The notes: generated from the letters alone by a model not told the origin. A DNA stretch of 64,000 bases from Phormidium tenue FACHB-1052 (GCF_014696675.1 NZ_JACJQN010000012.1:1-64000); one strand, 5' to 3'; positions 52,357 to 61,371 are shown, counted from the stretch's first letter. Numbers and translations: made by a program.

Positions 52357-53868
52357 CTAATCCATTGAGGCTGTGGCCCGGTTAGAGAGTTCGGTGAGCG
52401 ATCGCAGGCGATCGCTCACCTCATCTGTCAAAACTTTAGCCTCGTAGCGCCAGCCCCAGTTGCCGTCAGACAGGCCGGGGGTGTTCATGCGGCAGTCGCT
52501 GCCGTAGCCCAGCAGGTCTTGCAACGGAATAATTGCCTGGTTAGAGACCGACAGCAGCGCTAGACGAATCAGCGACCAGTGAATGCCCTCGGGGCTGATG
52601 CAGCCGAGGTACTGCTGGAGGCGATCGCGCTCGTAGTCGGGCATTTTTTCAAACCAGCCCACGGTGGTGTCGTTGTCGTGGGTGCCGGTGTAGACCACGC
52701 TGTTCTCGACATAGTTGAAGGGCAGGTAAGGGTTATCGCTGCCGCCGCCAAAGGCGAAGTGCAGAATTTTCATGCCGGGAAACTCAAACTCGTCCCGCAA
52801 CGCCTCGACCTCTGGGGTAATCATCCCCAGATCCTCAGCCATGACGGGCAGTTTGCCAAAGGTTTGGCGGATGGCCTCAAACAGTTCTGTGCCTGGGGCT
52901 TCAACCCATTGGCCGTGGATGGCGGTGGTTTCGCCAGCGGGCACGCTCCAGTAGGCCTGTAACCCCCGGAAATGATCGACCCGAATAATATCGACGTAGC
53001 CCAGCAGCGCGTTGATGCGCTGAATCCACCAGTTAAAGCCGCTTTTTTTCAGCACTTCCCAGTTGTAGGTGGGGTTGCCCCAGAGCTGCCCCGTTTCGCT
53101 GAAATAGTCGGGCGGCACCCCGGCCATCTGCGCCGGAGCCAGGGTTTCTTCGTCAAGCATGAAATTTTCGGGATAGGCCCACACGTCGACACTGTCGTGG
53201 GCCACGTAGATGGGTATATCGCCGATGATCTGAATCTGGCGATCGCGGGCGTACTGCCGCAGCGCCTGCCACTGGCGGTGAAACTCAAACTGCAAAAACT
53301 TGTGGCAAAAAATATCGCTAGCCAGCTTTTCCCGCCACTCGGCCATTGCTTCGGGTTCGCGCCGGGCGATGTCACGAGGCCATTCCGTCCAGCCCGCGCC
53401 GCCGTGGGCATTTTTGAGCGCCATAAAAAAGGCAAACTCATCTACCCAAAAGTGGCACTCTTCGCTAAACTGCGCCAGCGCGGCCCGGTCTTCTGCCGAG
53501 GCCACATCGTCAAACCGAGTCGCAGCCCGCTCTAACAGCCGCATCTTAATCGGCATCACCTGATCAAAATCGACCTGGTGCGGCGAGAAATGCTCTAGCT
53601 CGTGCAGTTCATCAGGGTAGAGTAAAGAATGCTCGCACAGCTCTTCCAGGCTGATCAGCAGCGGGTTGCCCGCCATCGCCGAGTAGCAGAGGTATGGCGA
53701 GTTGCCGTGACCGGTCGGCCCTAGGGGCAGCACCTGCCAGAGATGTTGGCGAGTCGCCGCCAAAAAATCTACAAATCGGTAGGCTTCTGGCCCCAGGTCG
53801 CCAATACCAAACCGACTGGGCAGCGACGTAGGATGCAGCAAAATGCCGCTGGCTCTGGGAAAGGGCAT
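52357..53868 (-). CDS. malQ: 4-alpha-glucanotransferase
   Basis: 503 residues, GH77 disproportionating enzyme acting on maltodextrins and glycogen branches. Conserved parts: SGILLHPTSLPSRFGIGDLG at the start, GNSPYLCYSAMAGNPLLISL, GDIPIYVAHDSVDVWA, the nucleophile region IIRVDHFRGLQAYW, PVMAEDLGMITPEVEALR with the acid/base Glu and YTGTHDNDTTVGWF. Length is normal for bacterial MalQ/DpeA. Part of cyanobacterial glycogen metabolism; no other glg genes adjacent. Confidence 0.94.
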   Translation of the reverse strand: MPFPRASGILLHPTSLPSRFGIGDLGPEAYRFVDFLAATRQHLWQVLPLGPTGHGNSPYLCYSAMAGNPLLISLEELCEHSLLYPDELHELEHFSPHQVDFDQVMPIKMRLLERAATRFDDVASAEDRAALAQFSEECHFWVDEFAFFMALKNAHGGAGWTEWPRDIARREPEAMAEWREKLASDIFCHKFLQFEFHRQWQALRQYARDRQIQIIGDIPIYVAHDSVDVWAYPENFMLDEETLAPAQMAGVPPDYFSETGQLWGNPTYNWEVLKKSGFNWWIQRINALLGYVDIIRVDHFRGLQAYWSVPAGETTAIHGQWVEAPGTELFEAIRQTFGKLPVMAEDLGMITPEVEALRDEFEFPGMKILHFAFGGGSDNPYLPFNYVENSVVYTGTHDNDTTVGWFEKMPDYERDRLQQYLGCISPEGIHWSLIRLALLSVSNQAIIPLQDLLGYGSDCRMNTPGLSDGNWGWRYEAKVLTDEVSDRLRSLTELSNRATASMD

Positions 53869-53975
53869 AGCATAGCTCGGCTTAAATTCCAGTTGACTTT
53901 AACATGGCCAATGGGAGCGAGTCGGCTGTCCTAAGAGTTATTTTTGTTCCAGAAAATTTCCTTCAAGTCTCCCCC

Positions 53976-54425
53976 ATGACCACCTATCGCAATCCCACCC
54001 CGACCGTTGACATTATTATTGAACTGCTGCACCAACCCCACCGCCCCATCGTGCTGATCGAGCGCCACCACGAGCCCCTGGGCTGGGCGCTGCCCGGCGG
54101 CTTTGTCGACTACGGCGAAAGCGTTGAAACCGCCGCCCGCCGCGAAGCCCAGGAAGAAACCGGCCTCACCATCACCCTGATCGAACAGCTCGCTGTCTAC
54201 TCCGACCCCGATCGCGACCCTCGCCAGCACACCCTTAGCGTTGTATTTTTGGCCACTGCCACTGCCGACCCCGTTGCCGGTGATGACGCCAAAACTGCTG
54301 CGATCGTCAACCCCTGGGAAGTGCCGCCAAATCTTTGCTTTGATCACGATCGCATTTTGCGAGATTATTGGCAGTACCGCTTTTACGGCCAGCGACCCCG
54401 CTTTGGCAGCGACTTAGAGAAGTAG
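53976..54425 (+). CDS. NUDIX hydrolase
   Basis: 149 residues. The complete Nudix box GGFVDYGESVETAARREAQE followed by ETGL (G-x5-E-x7-REUxEExGU) at about 45-67 binds Mg and catalyses hydrolysis of nucleoside diphosphates linked to another group. The N-terminus TVDIIIELLHQPHRPIVLIE is a standard strand pair. The substrate could be ADP-ribose-like or a oxidised nucleotide; not determined. ATG 53976 is chosen, since the frame from 53904 adds 24 residues of no NUDIX character. It is followed by the RidA gene after a repeat region. Confidence 0.88.
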   Translation: MTTYRNPTPTVDIIIELLHQPHRPIVLIERHHEPLGWALPGGFVDYGESVETAARREAQEETGLTITLIEQLAVYSDPDRDPRQHTLSVVFLATATADPVAGDDAKTAAIVNPWEVPPNLCFDHDRILRDYWQYRFYGQRPRFGSDLEK

Positions 54426-54510
54426 GGAGTGAGGAGTGGGGAGTACGAATACAGCCCTACCCCTCACCCATCCACCCCCTACCCCTCACCCCCTACCCCA
54501 TCACCCCCAA
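54424..54510. repeat. G-rich/C-rich inverted repeat
   Basis: GTAGGGAGTGAGGAGTGGGG (from 54424) pairs partially with the repeated CCCCTACCCCTCACCC units (about 54457-54504), which are themselves arranged as tandem near-repeats of 14-15 bases. It separates the NUDIX and RidA genes. Several frames of this low-complexity stretch look open on the plus strand but are not coding. Confidence 0.6.
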
Positions 54511-54516
54511 CTTCCC

Positions 54517-54906
54517 ATGCAGCGCACCATCATCAACACCCCCACTGCCCCTGCCCCCGTCGGCCCCTACAACCAGGCCGTGGCCGTCAGCGGACAAATG
54601 CTCTTTGTCTCTGGCCAAATTGCCCTCGACCCGGCCACCGGCAAACTGGTGGGCGAGGGCGATGTAGTCGCCCAGACCGAGCAAGTGATCGCCAATTTAG
54701 AAGCTATTTTGACCGCCGCTGGGGCCAGCTTTGACAATGTGGTCAAAACCTCGGTGTTTCTCAAAGACATGAACGACTTCGCCGCCGTCAATGAGGTCTA
54801 TGCTAAGTATTTTGGCGGTGACCACGCCCCGGCGCGGGCCTGTGTTGAGGTGTCGCGCCTGCCTAAAGATGTCGATGTTGAGATTGAATGCATTGCGGTG
54901 CTGTAG
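54517..54906 (+). CDS. ridA: RidA-family reactive intermediate deaminase
   Basis: 129 residues. The trimeric enzyme hydrolyses 2-aminoacrylate and related enamine/imines from PLP enzymes. Conserved: [37 protein letters not shown], and the catalytic arginine in [20 protein letters not shown]. Length is typical. ATG 54517 is preferred; the frame from 54436 is only the repeat. Confidence 0.93.
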   Translation: MQRTIINTPTAPAPVGPYNQAVAVSGQMLFVSGQIALDPATGKLVGEGDVVAQTEQVIANLEAILTAAGASFDNVVKTSVFLKDMNDFAAVNEVYAKYFGGDHAPARACVEVSRLPKDVDVEIECIAVL

Positions 54907-54981
54907 CCTTACTCAGCGCTACCTCATCCTTAACCGGGCCGTGGGATGCTAGAACTCTACTTGGAGTATTGAGCATCGCCT

Positions 54982-55941
54982 GTGAAAGTTGCCTTCATTA
55001 TCGACCCGATCAACCGCCTTGACCCCGGCCACGACACCAGCGTTGCCCTTATGGAGGCGGCCCAACAGCGCGGCCACGAGGTGTGGATTACAGCGGCTAA
55101 TGCCCTCAGCGTAGTGGCGGGCAAAGCCCTGGCGCTCATGCAGCCGGTGAAGCTCACCCCCGTAAACCTGGTGGATGGGCTTTGGGCGGCAGCTAACCCT
55201 TGGTTTGAGGTGGGCGCAGCGGTGCAGCTGCCGCTGGAAGAGATGGATGCGGTATTTATGCGCACCGACCCGCCCGTTACCGTACCCTACCTCTATGCCA
55301 CCTACATTCTCGACTACATCGACCCGGCCAAAACCCGCGTGATCAATTCGCCCAAGGGACTGCGAGCGGCGAACGAGAAAATGTATGCCCTGCAATTTAC
55401 CGAGGCGATTCCTGAAACGATTGTCACCCAGAGCAAGGCGGTAATTCGTGAAACCGTGGAGCGGTGGGGTTCGGCGGTGCTCAAGCCCTTGGGGGGCAAG
55501 GCTGGGGAAGGGATTTTGTTTTTGCAGGCGGGCGATCGCAACCTCAACTCGATGGTTGAAATTAGTACCCAGCAGGGCAAAGAGCCGGTGATGGTGCAGA
55601 CTTACCTGCCCGCCGCCAAAGACGGCGACAAGCGAATTATTTTGCTCAACGGCGAACCCATTGGCGCGGTCAACCGCATCCCCACCGGCAGCGAGTTTCG
55701 CGGCAACATGGCGGTGGGGGGTCGGGTCGCTCAGGTAGACATCACCGATCGCGAACTCGACATCTGCCGCCAGCTCGCCCCTACCCTGATTCGCGACGGC
55801 CTCTACTTTGTGGGCATTGATGTGATCGGCGGCTACCTCACCGAGGTCAATGTCACCAGCCCCACAGGCATTCGCGAAATCGATCGCCTTAATAACGTGC
55901 GCCTGGGCGACCAGGTGATCGCCTGGGTCGAGCAGGGATAA
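54982..55941 (+). CDS. gshB: Glutathione synthetase
   Basis: 319 residues, ATP-grasp enzyme that joins gamma-glutamylcysteine and glycine. Seen: FIIDPINRLDPGHDTSVALM at the start, MRTDPPVTVPYLYATYILDY, NSPKGLRAANEKMYALQF, VLKPLGGKAGEGILFLQAGD (ATP loop), FRGNMAVGGRVA and FVGIDVIGGYLTEVNVTSPT (Mg site). Starts with GTG. Normal length. No gshA is adjacent. Confidence 0.94.
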   Translation: MKVAFIIDPINRLDPGHDTSVALMEAAQQRGHEVWITAANALSVVAGKALALMQPVKLTPVNLVDGLWAAANPWFEVGAAVQLPLEEMDAVFMRTDPPVTVPYLYATYILDYIDPAKTRVINSPKGLRAANEKMYALQFTEAIPETIVTQSKAVIRETVERWGSAVLKPLGGKAGEGILFLQAGDRNLNSMVEISTQQGKEPVMVQTYLPAAKDGDKRIILLNGEPIGAVNRIPTGSEFRGNMAVGGRVAQVDITDRELDICRQLAPTLIRDGLYFVGIDVIGGYLTEVNVTSPTGIREIDRLNNVRLGDQVIAWVEQG

Positions 55942-56013
55942 AGTGCCTGCGGGTGCGAGGTTACACTAGTAACATCATGCGTTAGACCCGTAAACAACGC
56001 GATGGGGGAGCCT

Positions 56014-56223
56014 ATGCAAGTGTTGTCAGAGCAGGAGCTACAAATCATTGACAAAATTCGGCAGTTCTCCCCTCCACAAGTTGCTGAGATAGAAGATTTT
56101 ATTGACTTTCTCAGTCAGCGCTATTCAGATAGGCAGTTTGTGACGGCGGCGGCCCAGGCGGCTGAGCCTTCGTTGGCTCAGGTCTGGGAAAACCCGGAAG
56201 ATGCTGCCTACGATGAACTTTGA
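56014..56223 (+). CDS. Antitoxin of a MazF/PemK-type module
   Basis: 69 residues from ATG 56014. Helical N-terminal part (EQELQIIDKIRQFSPPQVAE, IEDFIDFLSQR) and a C-terminal tail [17 protein letters not shown], the ending typical of small cyanobacterial antitoxins whose final segment inserts into the toxin. The frame is open from ATG 56002, but GGGGAG lies a few bases before ATG 56014, which is preferred. Its stop overlaps the toxin start by 11 bases, indicating translational coupling. It would neutralise the toxin and may bind its own promoter, although no AbrB or RHH motif is obvious. Confidence 0.75.
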   Translation: MQVLSEQELQIIDKIRQFSPPQVAEIEDFIDFLSQRYSDRQFVTAAAQAAEPSLAQVWENPEDAAYDEL

Positions 56224-56566
56224 TTTTGGCCAGGTTGTGCTGGTGCCGTTTCCTTTTACCAACCAAAACGCCCAAAAGAAAAGACCTTCAGTTGTCATCA
56301 GTTCGCAAGACTACAACACAGCTCGCCCCGATCTCATTCTCATCGCGGTAACTAGCCAAGTGAGAACCCCTTTATTGTTCGGTGAGATGATGATTGCTGA
56401 CTGGCAGGCAGCAGGGCTGCTTAAGCTTTCAGTTATTAAGCCTGTGATTACAACAATTCAAAAAGATTTGGTGATTCGGCAGCTAGGCGAGCTTGCCCCA
56501 TCAGACAGACAGTCTCTGAATAACTTGCTGCTGCTTTTGCTTGCAGAGTCAGGTGACAACGGCTAG
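56213..56566 (+). CDS. Type II toxin, MazF/PemK family
   Basis: 117 residues from ATG 56213 (the frame opens at ATG 56201). MazF/PemK SH3-like fold: [41 protein letters not shown] and [20 protein letters not shown]. Such toxins cut mRNA at short sequences. The start codon lies inside the antitoxin gene. The last four bases overlap the end of the convergent msrA gene. The protein looks intact, so the module is probably active. Confidence 0.88.
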   Translation: MNFDFGQVVLVPFPFTNQNAQKKRPSVVISSQDYNTARPDLILIAVTSQVRTPLLFGEMMIADWQAAGLLKLSVIKPVITTIQKDLVIRQLGELAPSDRQSLNNLLLLLLAESGDNG

Positions 56567-57018
56567 CCAAAGTACCGCTGGTGTTCTTCTGAGGCGAGCC
56601 AGTAGGCGCCAGCGGGTTCGATTTGAGTGACGATGGGCTTGGGGTAGTGGCCTGAGTCTTGCAGTTTGATTTTGGCCTGACGGGCGGCTTTGCCCTGCTC
56701 GGGAGTGTGGTAAAAAATCACGGAGCGGTATTGCTCACCGCGATCGCCCCCCTGGCGATTGAGGCTGGTGGGGTCATGGATGCGCCAAAATGTGTCGAGC
56801 AGAGCGTCGTAGGAAATCTCGGCGGGGTTGAACTGCACCTGACAGACTTCGGCGTGGCCGGTGATGCGCGAGAGCACGTCGAGGTAGCAGGGGTTTTCGA
56901 AGTGGCCGCCCATGTAGCCGACGGAGGTATCGATCACGCCGTCGAGTTTGCGAAAGGCGGCTTCTACACCCCAGAAGCATCCGGCCCCAAAGGTGGCAAG
57001 TTCAGCAGTAGCGGTCAT
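56563..57018 (-). CDS. msrA: Peptide methionine sulfoxide reductase A
   Basis: 151 residues. Catalytic [13 protein letters not shown] holds the active-site Cys, followed by [51 protein letters not shown] and [12 protein letters not shown]. It repairs S-form methionine sulfoxide. The length is at the short end of the family, lacking a C-terminal resolving Cys region. Convergent with the toxin gene, sharing 4 bases. Confidence 0.93.
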   Translation of the reverse strand: MTATAELATFGAGCFWGVEAAFRKLDGVIDTSVGYMGGHFENPCYLDVLSRITGHAEVCQVQFNPAEISYDALLDTFWRIHDPTSLNRQGGDRGEQYRSVIFYHTPEQGKAARQAKIKLQDSGHYPKPIVTQIEPAGAYWLASEEHQRYFG

Positions 57019-57226
57019 TGGCTTGAAACCCTTAGGAAAACGCCCACCTCTAATTGTAGAAGGTGGCTAGATACTCATAATTTGATGCCTAGAAGCTCTC
57101 AGTAATTTTTAGGTGAAGTACTTAACTTGTTTTGGGAACACTCAATCTGACTGATGTAAGTTTTTATCTGTCAGAGTTTTGAGCGTTTGAATCACATTCG
57201 CAAGTGCAACCCCCCTCACATACGTT

Positions 57227-58180
57227 ATGACTACAATTAGCCCCAGCATTGTTGACAACTATATAGGTTTTACGTCCTGCGACGACTGCAAGACCAGGTT
57301 TAGGGTTAAGAGCGAATACCAGAATCAGATTGGCAAACCTGTTAGATGTCCAAAGTGCAGAAACGTATTTGTGATGGAGTTGGTAGAGCCAACCCCGCTT
57401 GAAGTCGTTTCTATTCAAGCTGCTAATACTGAGGAAGAGTCAGACAATAAGAGCAATCCAAAGACAATTAGGCGGCGAACAAAGGCGGAAATTCGACAAG
57501 AAACTATAGACTCCATTCGTGATGGATTTCGCCGCCTTCACCCTCGACTAGTTGAAATTTCCAACTCACCAAAAGCCTCCGAAGAAGAAGTGAGGAGATG
57601 GTGCATTGAAGCCCTAGAGAATGTGCTGGGATACAGCAAAAATGAACTTGATACAGAGGTTAGAACACTGGGAGGGAAAGTTGACATAGCCCTCAAACGC
57701 GGTGATCATATCTTTTTGGTAATTGAGTGTAAGAATATTAGGGCGAAACTAAATAACAATGTAAGAGACCAAGCTGCTGGCTACGCTACAAGCCTTTCAG
57801 CAGAATGGGCTGTTGTCACAAATGGCCAAATCTGGCGACTTTACCGTGTTATTCCTCAGCCGGGAAGAGATCCTCGCTTTATTGAGATATTCGATGTTTC
57901 TTTACTTGATGAAGATGGAGTTAGCGAAGTTGACGCAGAAAAATTGTATCTGCTGACTTCTAAGGCTGTCTTTGGAGGTGATCTTGAGAATGAGAGCCAC
58001 CTAGTGGCTTGCATCAGCAAAAAGCGCATGTTGAAAGCGCTTGATTCCGAGCGAGTCATCAAAGCATTGAGATTAGAACTTGCTACAACATACAAAGATG
58101 AGCAGGATAAAAATGTACCTTTAAATGATGAAGATGTGCAGAGGGCTCTTCAAAATGTGTTAGGTCTAGGCGATTTGTAG
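57227..58180 (+). CDS. Zinc-ribbon plus HsdR_N-type nuclease domain protein
   Basis: 317 residues. Residues about 14-45 form a zinc-ribbon of the MJ0042 type (CDDCKTRFRVKSEYQ ... VRCPKCRNVF; four Cys). A charged linker follows, then about 85-230 an HsdR N-terminal (PD-(D/E)xK) domain: EEEVRRWCIEALENVLGYSK, KVDIALKRGDHIFLVIECKN (catalytic Asp and Glu-Cys-Lys), RDQAAGYATSLSAEWAVVTN and GQIWRLYRV. The C-terminus is helical. It is not part of a restriction operon, and no helicase or methylase is near. Its codons are AT-rich compared with the flanks, so it is probably transferred. The zinc ribbon suggests nucleic-acid binding. A stand-alone nuclease role, possibly in defence, is inferred. Confidence 0.8.
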   Translation: MTTISPSIVDNYIGFTSCDDCKTRFRVKSEYQNQIGKPVRCPKCRNVFVMELVEPTPLEVVSIQAANTEEESDNKSNPKTIRRRTKAEIRQETIDSIRDGFRRLHPRLVEISNSPKASEEEVRRWCIEALENVLGYSKNELDTEVRTLGGKVDIALKRGDHIFLVIECKNIRAKLNNNVRDQAAGYATSLSAEWAVVTNGQIWRLYRVIPQPGRDPRFIEIFDVSLLDEDGVSEVDAEKLYLLTSKAVFGGDLENESHLVACISKKRMLKALDSERVIKALRLELATTYKDEQDKNVPLNDEDVQRALQNVLGLGDL

Positions 58181-58211
58181 TATTTGTCTCCACAATACGG
58201 GATTTACAAGC

Positions 58212-58430
58212 TTATTTTCTCGTAGCGATCGCTAACTCATCCAACGTACAGTTAAGTATCTCCAATAGCTTTTGAACCTGAGAAACCGTCATTTTGGGCG
58301 GATTGTCGCTGGTTTCCCATACATAGACCGTTTTTTCGGTAATTCCTAGGGTATTTGCTACCTCGCGGCGGGTCAAACCTACACGAGTACGCAAATCCAT
58401 CAGCGTGACTTGCTGACTTTGGCCAGACAT
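58212..58430 (-). CDS. XRE-family HTH regulator
   Basis: 72 residues, almost entirely one helix-turn-helix: MDLRTRVGLTRREVANTLGI, TEKTVYVWETSDNPPKMTVS, VQKLLEILNCTLDELAIA. This is a phage repressor-like DNA-binding module. It is convergent with the HsdR_N-type gene, ending 32 bases from it. A 7-bp inverted repeat just upstream (58450-58473) is a likely autoregulatory operator. It may control the neighbouring nuclease gene, but that is only position-based. Confidence 0.85.
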   Translation of the reverse strand: MSGQSQQVTLMDLRTRVGLTRREVANTLGITEKTVYVWETSDNPPKMTVSQVQKLLEILNCTLDELAIATRK

Positions 58431-58449
58431 ACTATACTGCTCAGTAATT

Positions 58450-58473
58450 ACCGTTCGGTATAGAAAGAACGGT
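58450..58473. promoter_or_regulatory. Candidate operator for the XRE regulator
   Basis: ACCGTTC (58450-58456) and GAACGGT (58467-58473) form an exact inverted repeat separated by 10 bases, with CGGTATAG repeated (58456-58463 and 58470-58477). It lies 20-43 bases before the regulator start at 58430, where a repressor site would block transcription. Confidence 0.5.
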
Positions 58474-58576
58474 ATAGTTCTCTCATCGCGTTGAAGTTTT
58501 CTTCAAGGCGACTCGATTTCACAGTGTCGCATTCTGCGATGGGTTTCGCACCCTTCGTGCAGTTTCTTGCGGCGAA

Positions 58577-58608
58577 AGCACCTAAGGTTTTGCAAAACCC
58601 TAGGTGCT
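58577..58608. repeat. Inverted repeat (15-bp arms)
   Basis: AGCACCTAAGGTTTT (58577-58591) pairs with AAAACCCTAGGTGCT (58594-58608) with one mismatch and a 2-base loop. It lies in the spacer ahead of the small gene at 58644, amid other palindromic short sequences. It is probably a dispersed cyanobacterial repeat. Confidence 0.6.
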
Positions 58609-58643
58609 GGATCCCTTCCACATACACTTATTAACCGATCGCC

Positions 58644-58892
58644 ATGTCAGACTTCATCCCCAACAGCGAAATCTATAGCCAGCCGCCCGCCAGCAACCCA
58701 CCCAGCGCAGAGCCAGCCGACCCGCGCGAACCCGTGCGTGTCATGCTCATCGGCACCGCCACCAACATGGAACTCATCATCGCCCATCTCCACAGCATCG
58801 GCTTCGCCGAACCCCGCGCCTGGAGCAAACCCCAGCTCGACCCCACCACCGGCCAACCCATGCGCATCCTCACTAAATGGATTCGCCACTAG
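58644..58892 (+). CDS. Conserved small hypothetical protein
   Basis: 82 residues. A Pro/Ser/Ala-rich N-terminal half is followed by PVRVMLIGTATNMELIIAHL, HSIGFAEPRAWSKPQLDPTT and MRILTKWIRH, a pattern I associate with a small protein common in cyanobacteria, function unknown. GC-rich codons match the chromosome. The ATG follows a HIP1-like CGATCGCC. The neighbouring SDR gene ends 13 bases beyond its stop, on the other strand. Confidence 0.65.
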   Translation: MSDFIPNSEIYSQPPASNPPSAEPADPREPVRVMLIGTATNMELIIAHLHSIGFAEPRAWSKPQLDPTTGQPMRILTKWIRH

Positions 58893-58905
58893 CGCTCTGG
58901 GCAAT

Positions 58906-59625
58906 CTACCAATCCAGCGGTTTGCGATCGCGAAAGAACCCGCCCGTGGGGCCATCATCAGGCAGAGTCGCGGCCCACACAACCCCCGCTGCGCCCTCAG
59001 CCACCGGGCGACCGCCGCTGCCGCCCATATCGGTGGCGACCCAGCCAGGGCACACCGCATTCACCAAAATGCCCGTACCCTGTAGCTCAGCGCCCAGCAG
59101 TCGGGTAAACGCATTCAGGGCCGCTTTAGAGGTGCTATAGGCTGGGGTGCCTGCCCCCATGCGGCTCAAAGCTCCCGCCCCGCTAGAGACATTGACAATG
59201 CGACCGCGCGAGCTGCGTTTGAGCAAAGGCAAAAACGCCTGGGCCATGCGCCAGGGGCCGAGGGTGTTGGTATTCCAAGCCTCCTGCACCACCGCCAGGT
59301 CTGCATTGCTGGCCTGCTGCCACGTGTCGTAAAGAATGCCTGCATTGTTAATCAGCACATCCAGGCGGCCAAACCGCTGCTCTACAAACTCGGTCAGGCG
59401 GGCAATGCTTGCCGGGTCAGTCACATCTAAGGGCTGGGGCAAAACCGCCAAATCGGCCTGAACTATCGGCGCGGCGGCTTCTCCCTTGGCCAGGTCTCGG
59501 CTGCCCAAAATTACCGTCATCCCTACCTGGGCGAGCTGGCGGGTAACTTCCAGGCCAATGCCCCGGTTGGCCCCGGTGACCAGGGCAACGGTCGGCATCG
59601 TGTCGGGGGGCAAAGACTGCGGCAT
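58906..59625 (-). CDS. Short-chain dehydrogenase/reductase
   Basis: 239 residues. Classical SDR: TGANRGIGLEV (NADPH loop), DVTDP, NNAG in INNAGILYDTW, Ser in NVSSGAGALSRM and YSTSKAALNAF (catalytic Tyr and Lys). The end GFFRDRKPLDW is typical of carbonyl reductase-like SDRs. Substrate unknown. ATG 59625 is used; ATG 59598, just before the Rossmann loop, is also possible. It lies 7 bases downstream of the DUF29 gene and is probably co-transcribed with it. Confidence 0.88.
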   Translation of the reverse strand: MPQSLPPDTMPTVALVTGANRGIGLEVTRQLAQVGMTVILGSRDLAKGEAAAPIVQADLAVLPQPLDVTDPASIARLTEFVEQRFGRLDVLINNAGILYDTWQQASNADLAVVQEAWNTNTLGPWRMAQAFLPLLKRSSRGRIVNVSSGAGALSRMGAGTPAYSTSKAALNAFTRLLGAELQGTGILVNAVCPGWVATDMGGSGGRPVAEGAAGVVWAATLPDDGPTGGFFRDRKPLDW

Positions 59626-59632
59626 AGAGGCA

Positions 59633-60079
59633 TTACCAACCCTTTTCACTTAACAGAGCATCTAGCTCGGTGCTCCCCGGCCAGCGATCGGGAAACACCG
59701 TCTGGGGATAGTCTTCTCGCACAGTTGCCAATGCCTCAGCCCAACATTTGGGGAACAGCGGTTCGACCTCATTGCGTAAACTGGGTGATTGCTCAAGTAA
59801 ATCGAGCAGCTGTCGCCGCTGTTCTCGAATCGTAATTTCCCAGCCCCGGTAGTCGTCTGGGGCATCGACATAAAGCCGCTTCAGGAGGTGAGCTAACAAG
59901 ACTCGCAAGCGACTTTTCAACTCTCGGCGATCGCGTCCTGCCAACCCTTCAATTTCCTCAATTAATCCTTCGATATCCAGTGCTGCAAAATCGCCTGCCC
60001 TGAGCTTGGCCACGGTGTCGTCATACCAGGCCACCAAGTCTTGCTGGTAGAGGGTTGGGGGGGAGGTTGCTTTAACCAT
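59633..60079 (-). CDS. DUF29 family protein
   Basis: 148 residues: TLYQQDLVAWYDDTVAKLRA, DFAALDIEGLIEEIEGLAGR, ELKSRLRVLLAHLLKRLY and WEITIREQRRQLLDLLEQSP. DUF29 is very common in cyanobacteria, often in many copies per genome, and its function is not known. Helical throughout, no signal peptide. It lies directly before the SDR gene on the same strand. Confidence 0.9.
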   Translation of the reverse strand: MVKATSPPTLYQQDLVAWYDDTVAKLRAGDFAALDIEGLIEEIEGLAGRDRRELKSRLRVLLAHLLKRLYVDAPDDYRGWEITIREQRRQLLDLLEQSPSLRNEVEPLFPKCWAEALATVREDYPQTVFPDRWPGSTELDALLSEKGW

Positions 60080-60298
60080 CAGCAGTACTCACAGGGAGAA
60101 TCTTACGACTGTGTTTTTGTCGCCTGCCCTTATTCTACCGATCGCGTCACGCCGCCGCTGAGGCAGCGCGATGGCCAGTGAGCACCATGAGCGAAACCGA
60201 ATTCACGGTTCGAGGTATTTTTGCAACCCCCCTTAGTTTGGTAGAATCAAGAGCTTGCACAGAAAACACCGCAGCCCGTCAAGTTCAAGGAGAACCCC

Positions 60299-61294
60299 AT
60301 GGCCCGCATGTATTACGACAGTGACGCAAACTTAGATTTGCTCAACGGCAAGACCGTGGCCATCATCGGCTATGGCTCCCAGGGTCATGCCCACGCCCTC
60401 AACCTCAAAGACAGCGGCGTCAACGTCATTGTGGGTCTCTACGAAGGCAGCCGCTCCACCGCCAAGGCCGAAGCCGAAGGGCTCACCGTTAAGCCCGTCG
60501 CCGACGCCGTCAAGCTAGCCGACTGGATCATGATTTTGCTGCCCGACGAAGTGCAGCGCACTATTTATAAAGAGGCGATCGAGCCCAACCTAGAAGCGGG
60601 CAACGTGCTGCTGTTTGCCCACGGCTTTAACATCAACTTTGGTCAGATCGTGCCCCCCGCCGATGTGGACGTGGTGATGGTCGCCCCCAAAGGCCCCGGC
60701 CACCTGGTGCGCCGCACCTACCAAGAGGGCCAAGGCGTGCCCTGCCTGTTTGCTGTCTATCAAGATGCCACGGGTCAGGCTCGCGATCGCGCCATGGCCT
60801 ACGCTAAAGGCATCGGCGGCACCCGCGCTGGCGTGCTCGAAACCACCTTCCGCGAAGAGACCGAGACCGACCTGTTTGGTGAGCAAGTGGTGCTCTGCGG
60901 CGGCCTCAGCGAGCTGATCAAAGCCGGGTTTGAAACCCTAGTGAATGCTGGCTACCAGCCCGAGTTGGCCTACTTCGAGTGCCTCCACGAAGTGAAGCTA
61001 ATTGTCGACCTCGTTGTAGAAGGCGGTCTCGCCAAGATGCGCGACAGCATCTCCAACACCGCTGAGTACGGCGACTACACCCGTGGCCCCCGCATCATCA
61101 CCGACGAAACCCGCGCCGAAATGCGCAAGGTGCTGAAGGAAATTCAGACCGGCCAGTTTGCCCGCGAGTTTGTACTTGAGAGCCAGTCAGGCAACGCCGG
61201 CTTCACCGCCATGCGCCGCCGCGAAGCCGAGCACCCCATTGAAGAAGTGGGTAAGGATCTGCGGGCCATGTTTAGCTGGCTGAAGAAAGCGTAG
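60299..61294 (+). CDS. ilvC: Ketol-acid reductoisomerase
   Basis: 331 residues, class I enzyme. It converts acetolactate or acetohydroxybutyrate to dihydroxy acids with NADPH and Mg in branched-chain amino acid synthesis. Visible: [14 protein letters not shown]-type loop ([20 protein letters not shown]), [40 protein letters not shown] (Mg ligands) and [20 protein letters not shown]. The SD AAGGAG precedes ATG 60299. Followed by a G-rich repeat. Other ilv genes are not adjacent. Confidence 0.97.
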   Translation: MARMYYDSDANLDLLNGKTVAIIGYGSQGHAHALNLKDSGVNVIVGLYEGSRSTAKAEAEGLTVKPVADAVKLADWIMILLPDEVQRTIYKEAIEPNLEAGNVLLFAHGFNINFGQIVPPADVDVVMVAPKGPGHLVRRTYQEGQGVPCLFAVYQDATGQARDRAMAYAKGIGGTRAGVLETTFREETETDLFGEQVVLCGGLSELIKAGFETLVNAGYQPELAYFECLHEVKLIVDLVVEGGLAKMRDSISNTAEYGDYTRGPRIITDETRAEMRKVLKEIQTGQFAREFVLESQSGNAGFTAMRRREAEHPIEEVGKDLRAMFSWLKKA

Positions 61295-61371
61295 GGGTAT
61301 GAGGAGTAAGGGGTGGGGAGTAGGGTAGGAATCTGCAACCCCTCACCCCCTACTCCCTACCCCTCACTCCT
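61292..61371. repeat. G-rich/C-rich inverted repeat after ilvC
   Basis: AGGGGTATGAGGAGTAAGGGGTGGGGAGTAGGG-type sequence (from 61292; given in parts) pairs with the CCCCTCACCCCCTACTCCCTACCCCTCACTCCT-type sequence ending at 61371. It lies between ilvC and the convergent DUF427 gene. It is the clearest example of the repeat class in this window and probably acts as a bidirectional terminator. Confidence 0.65.
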
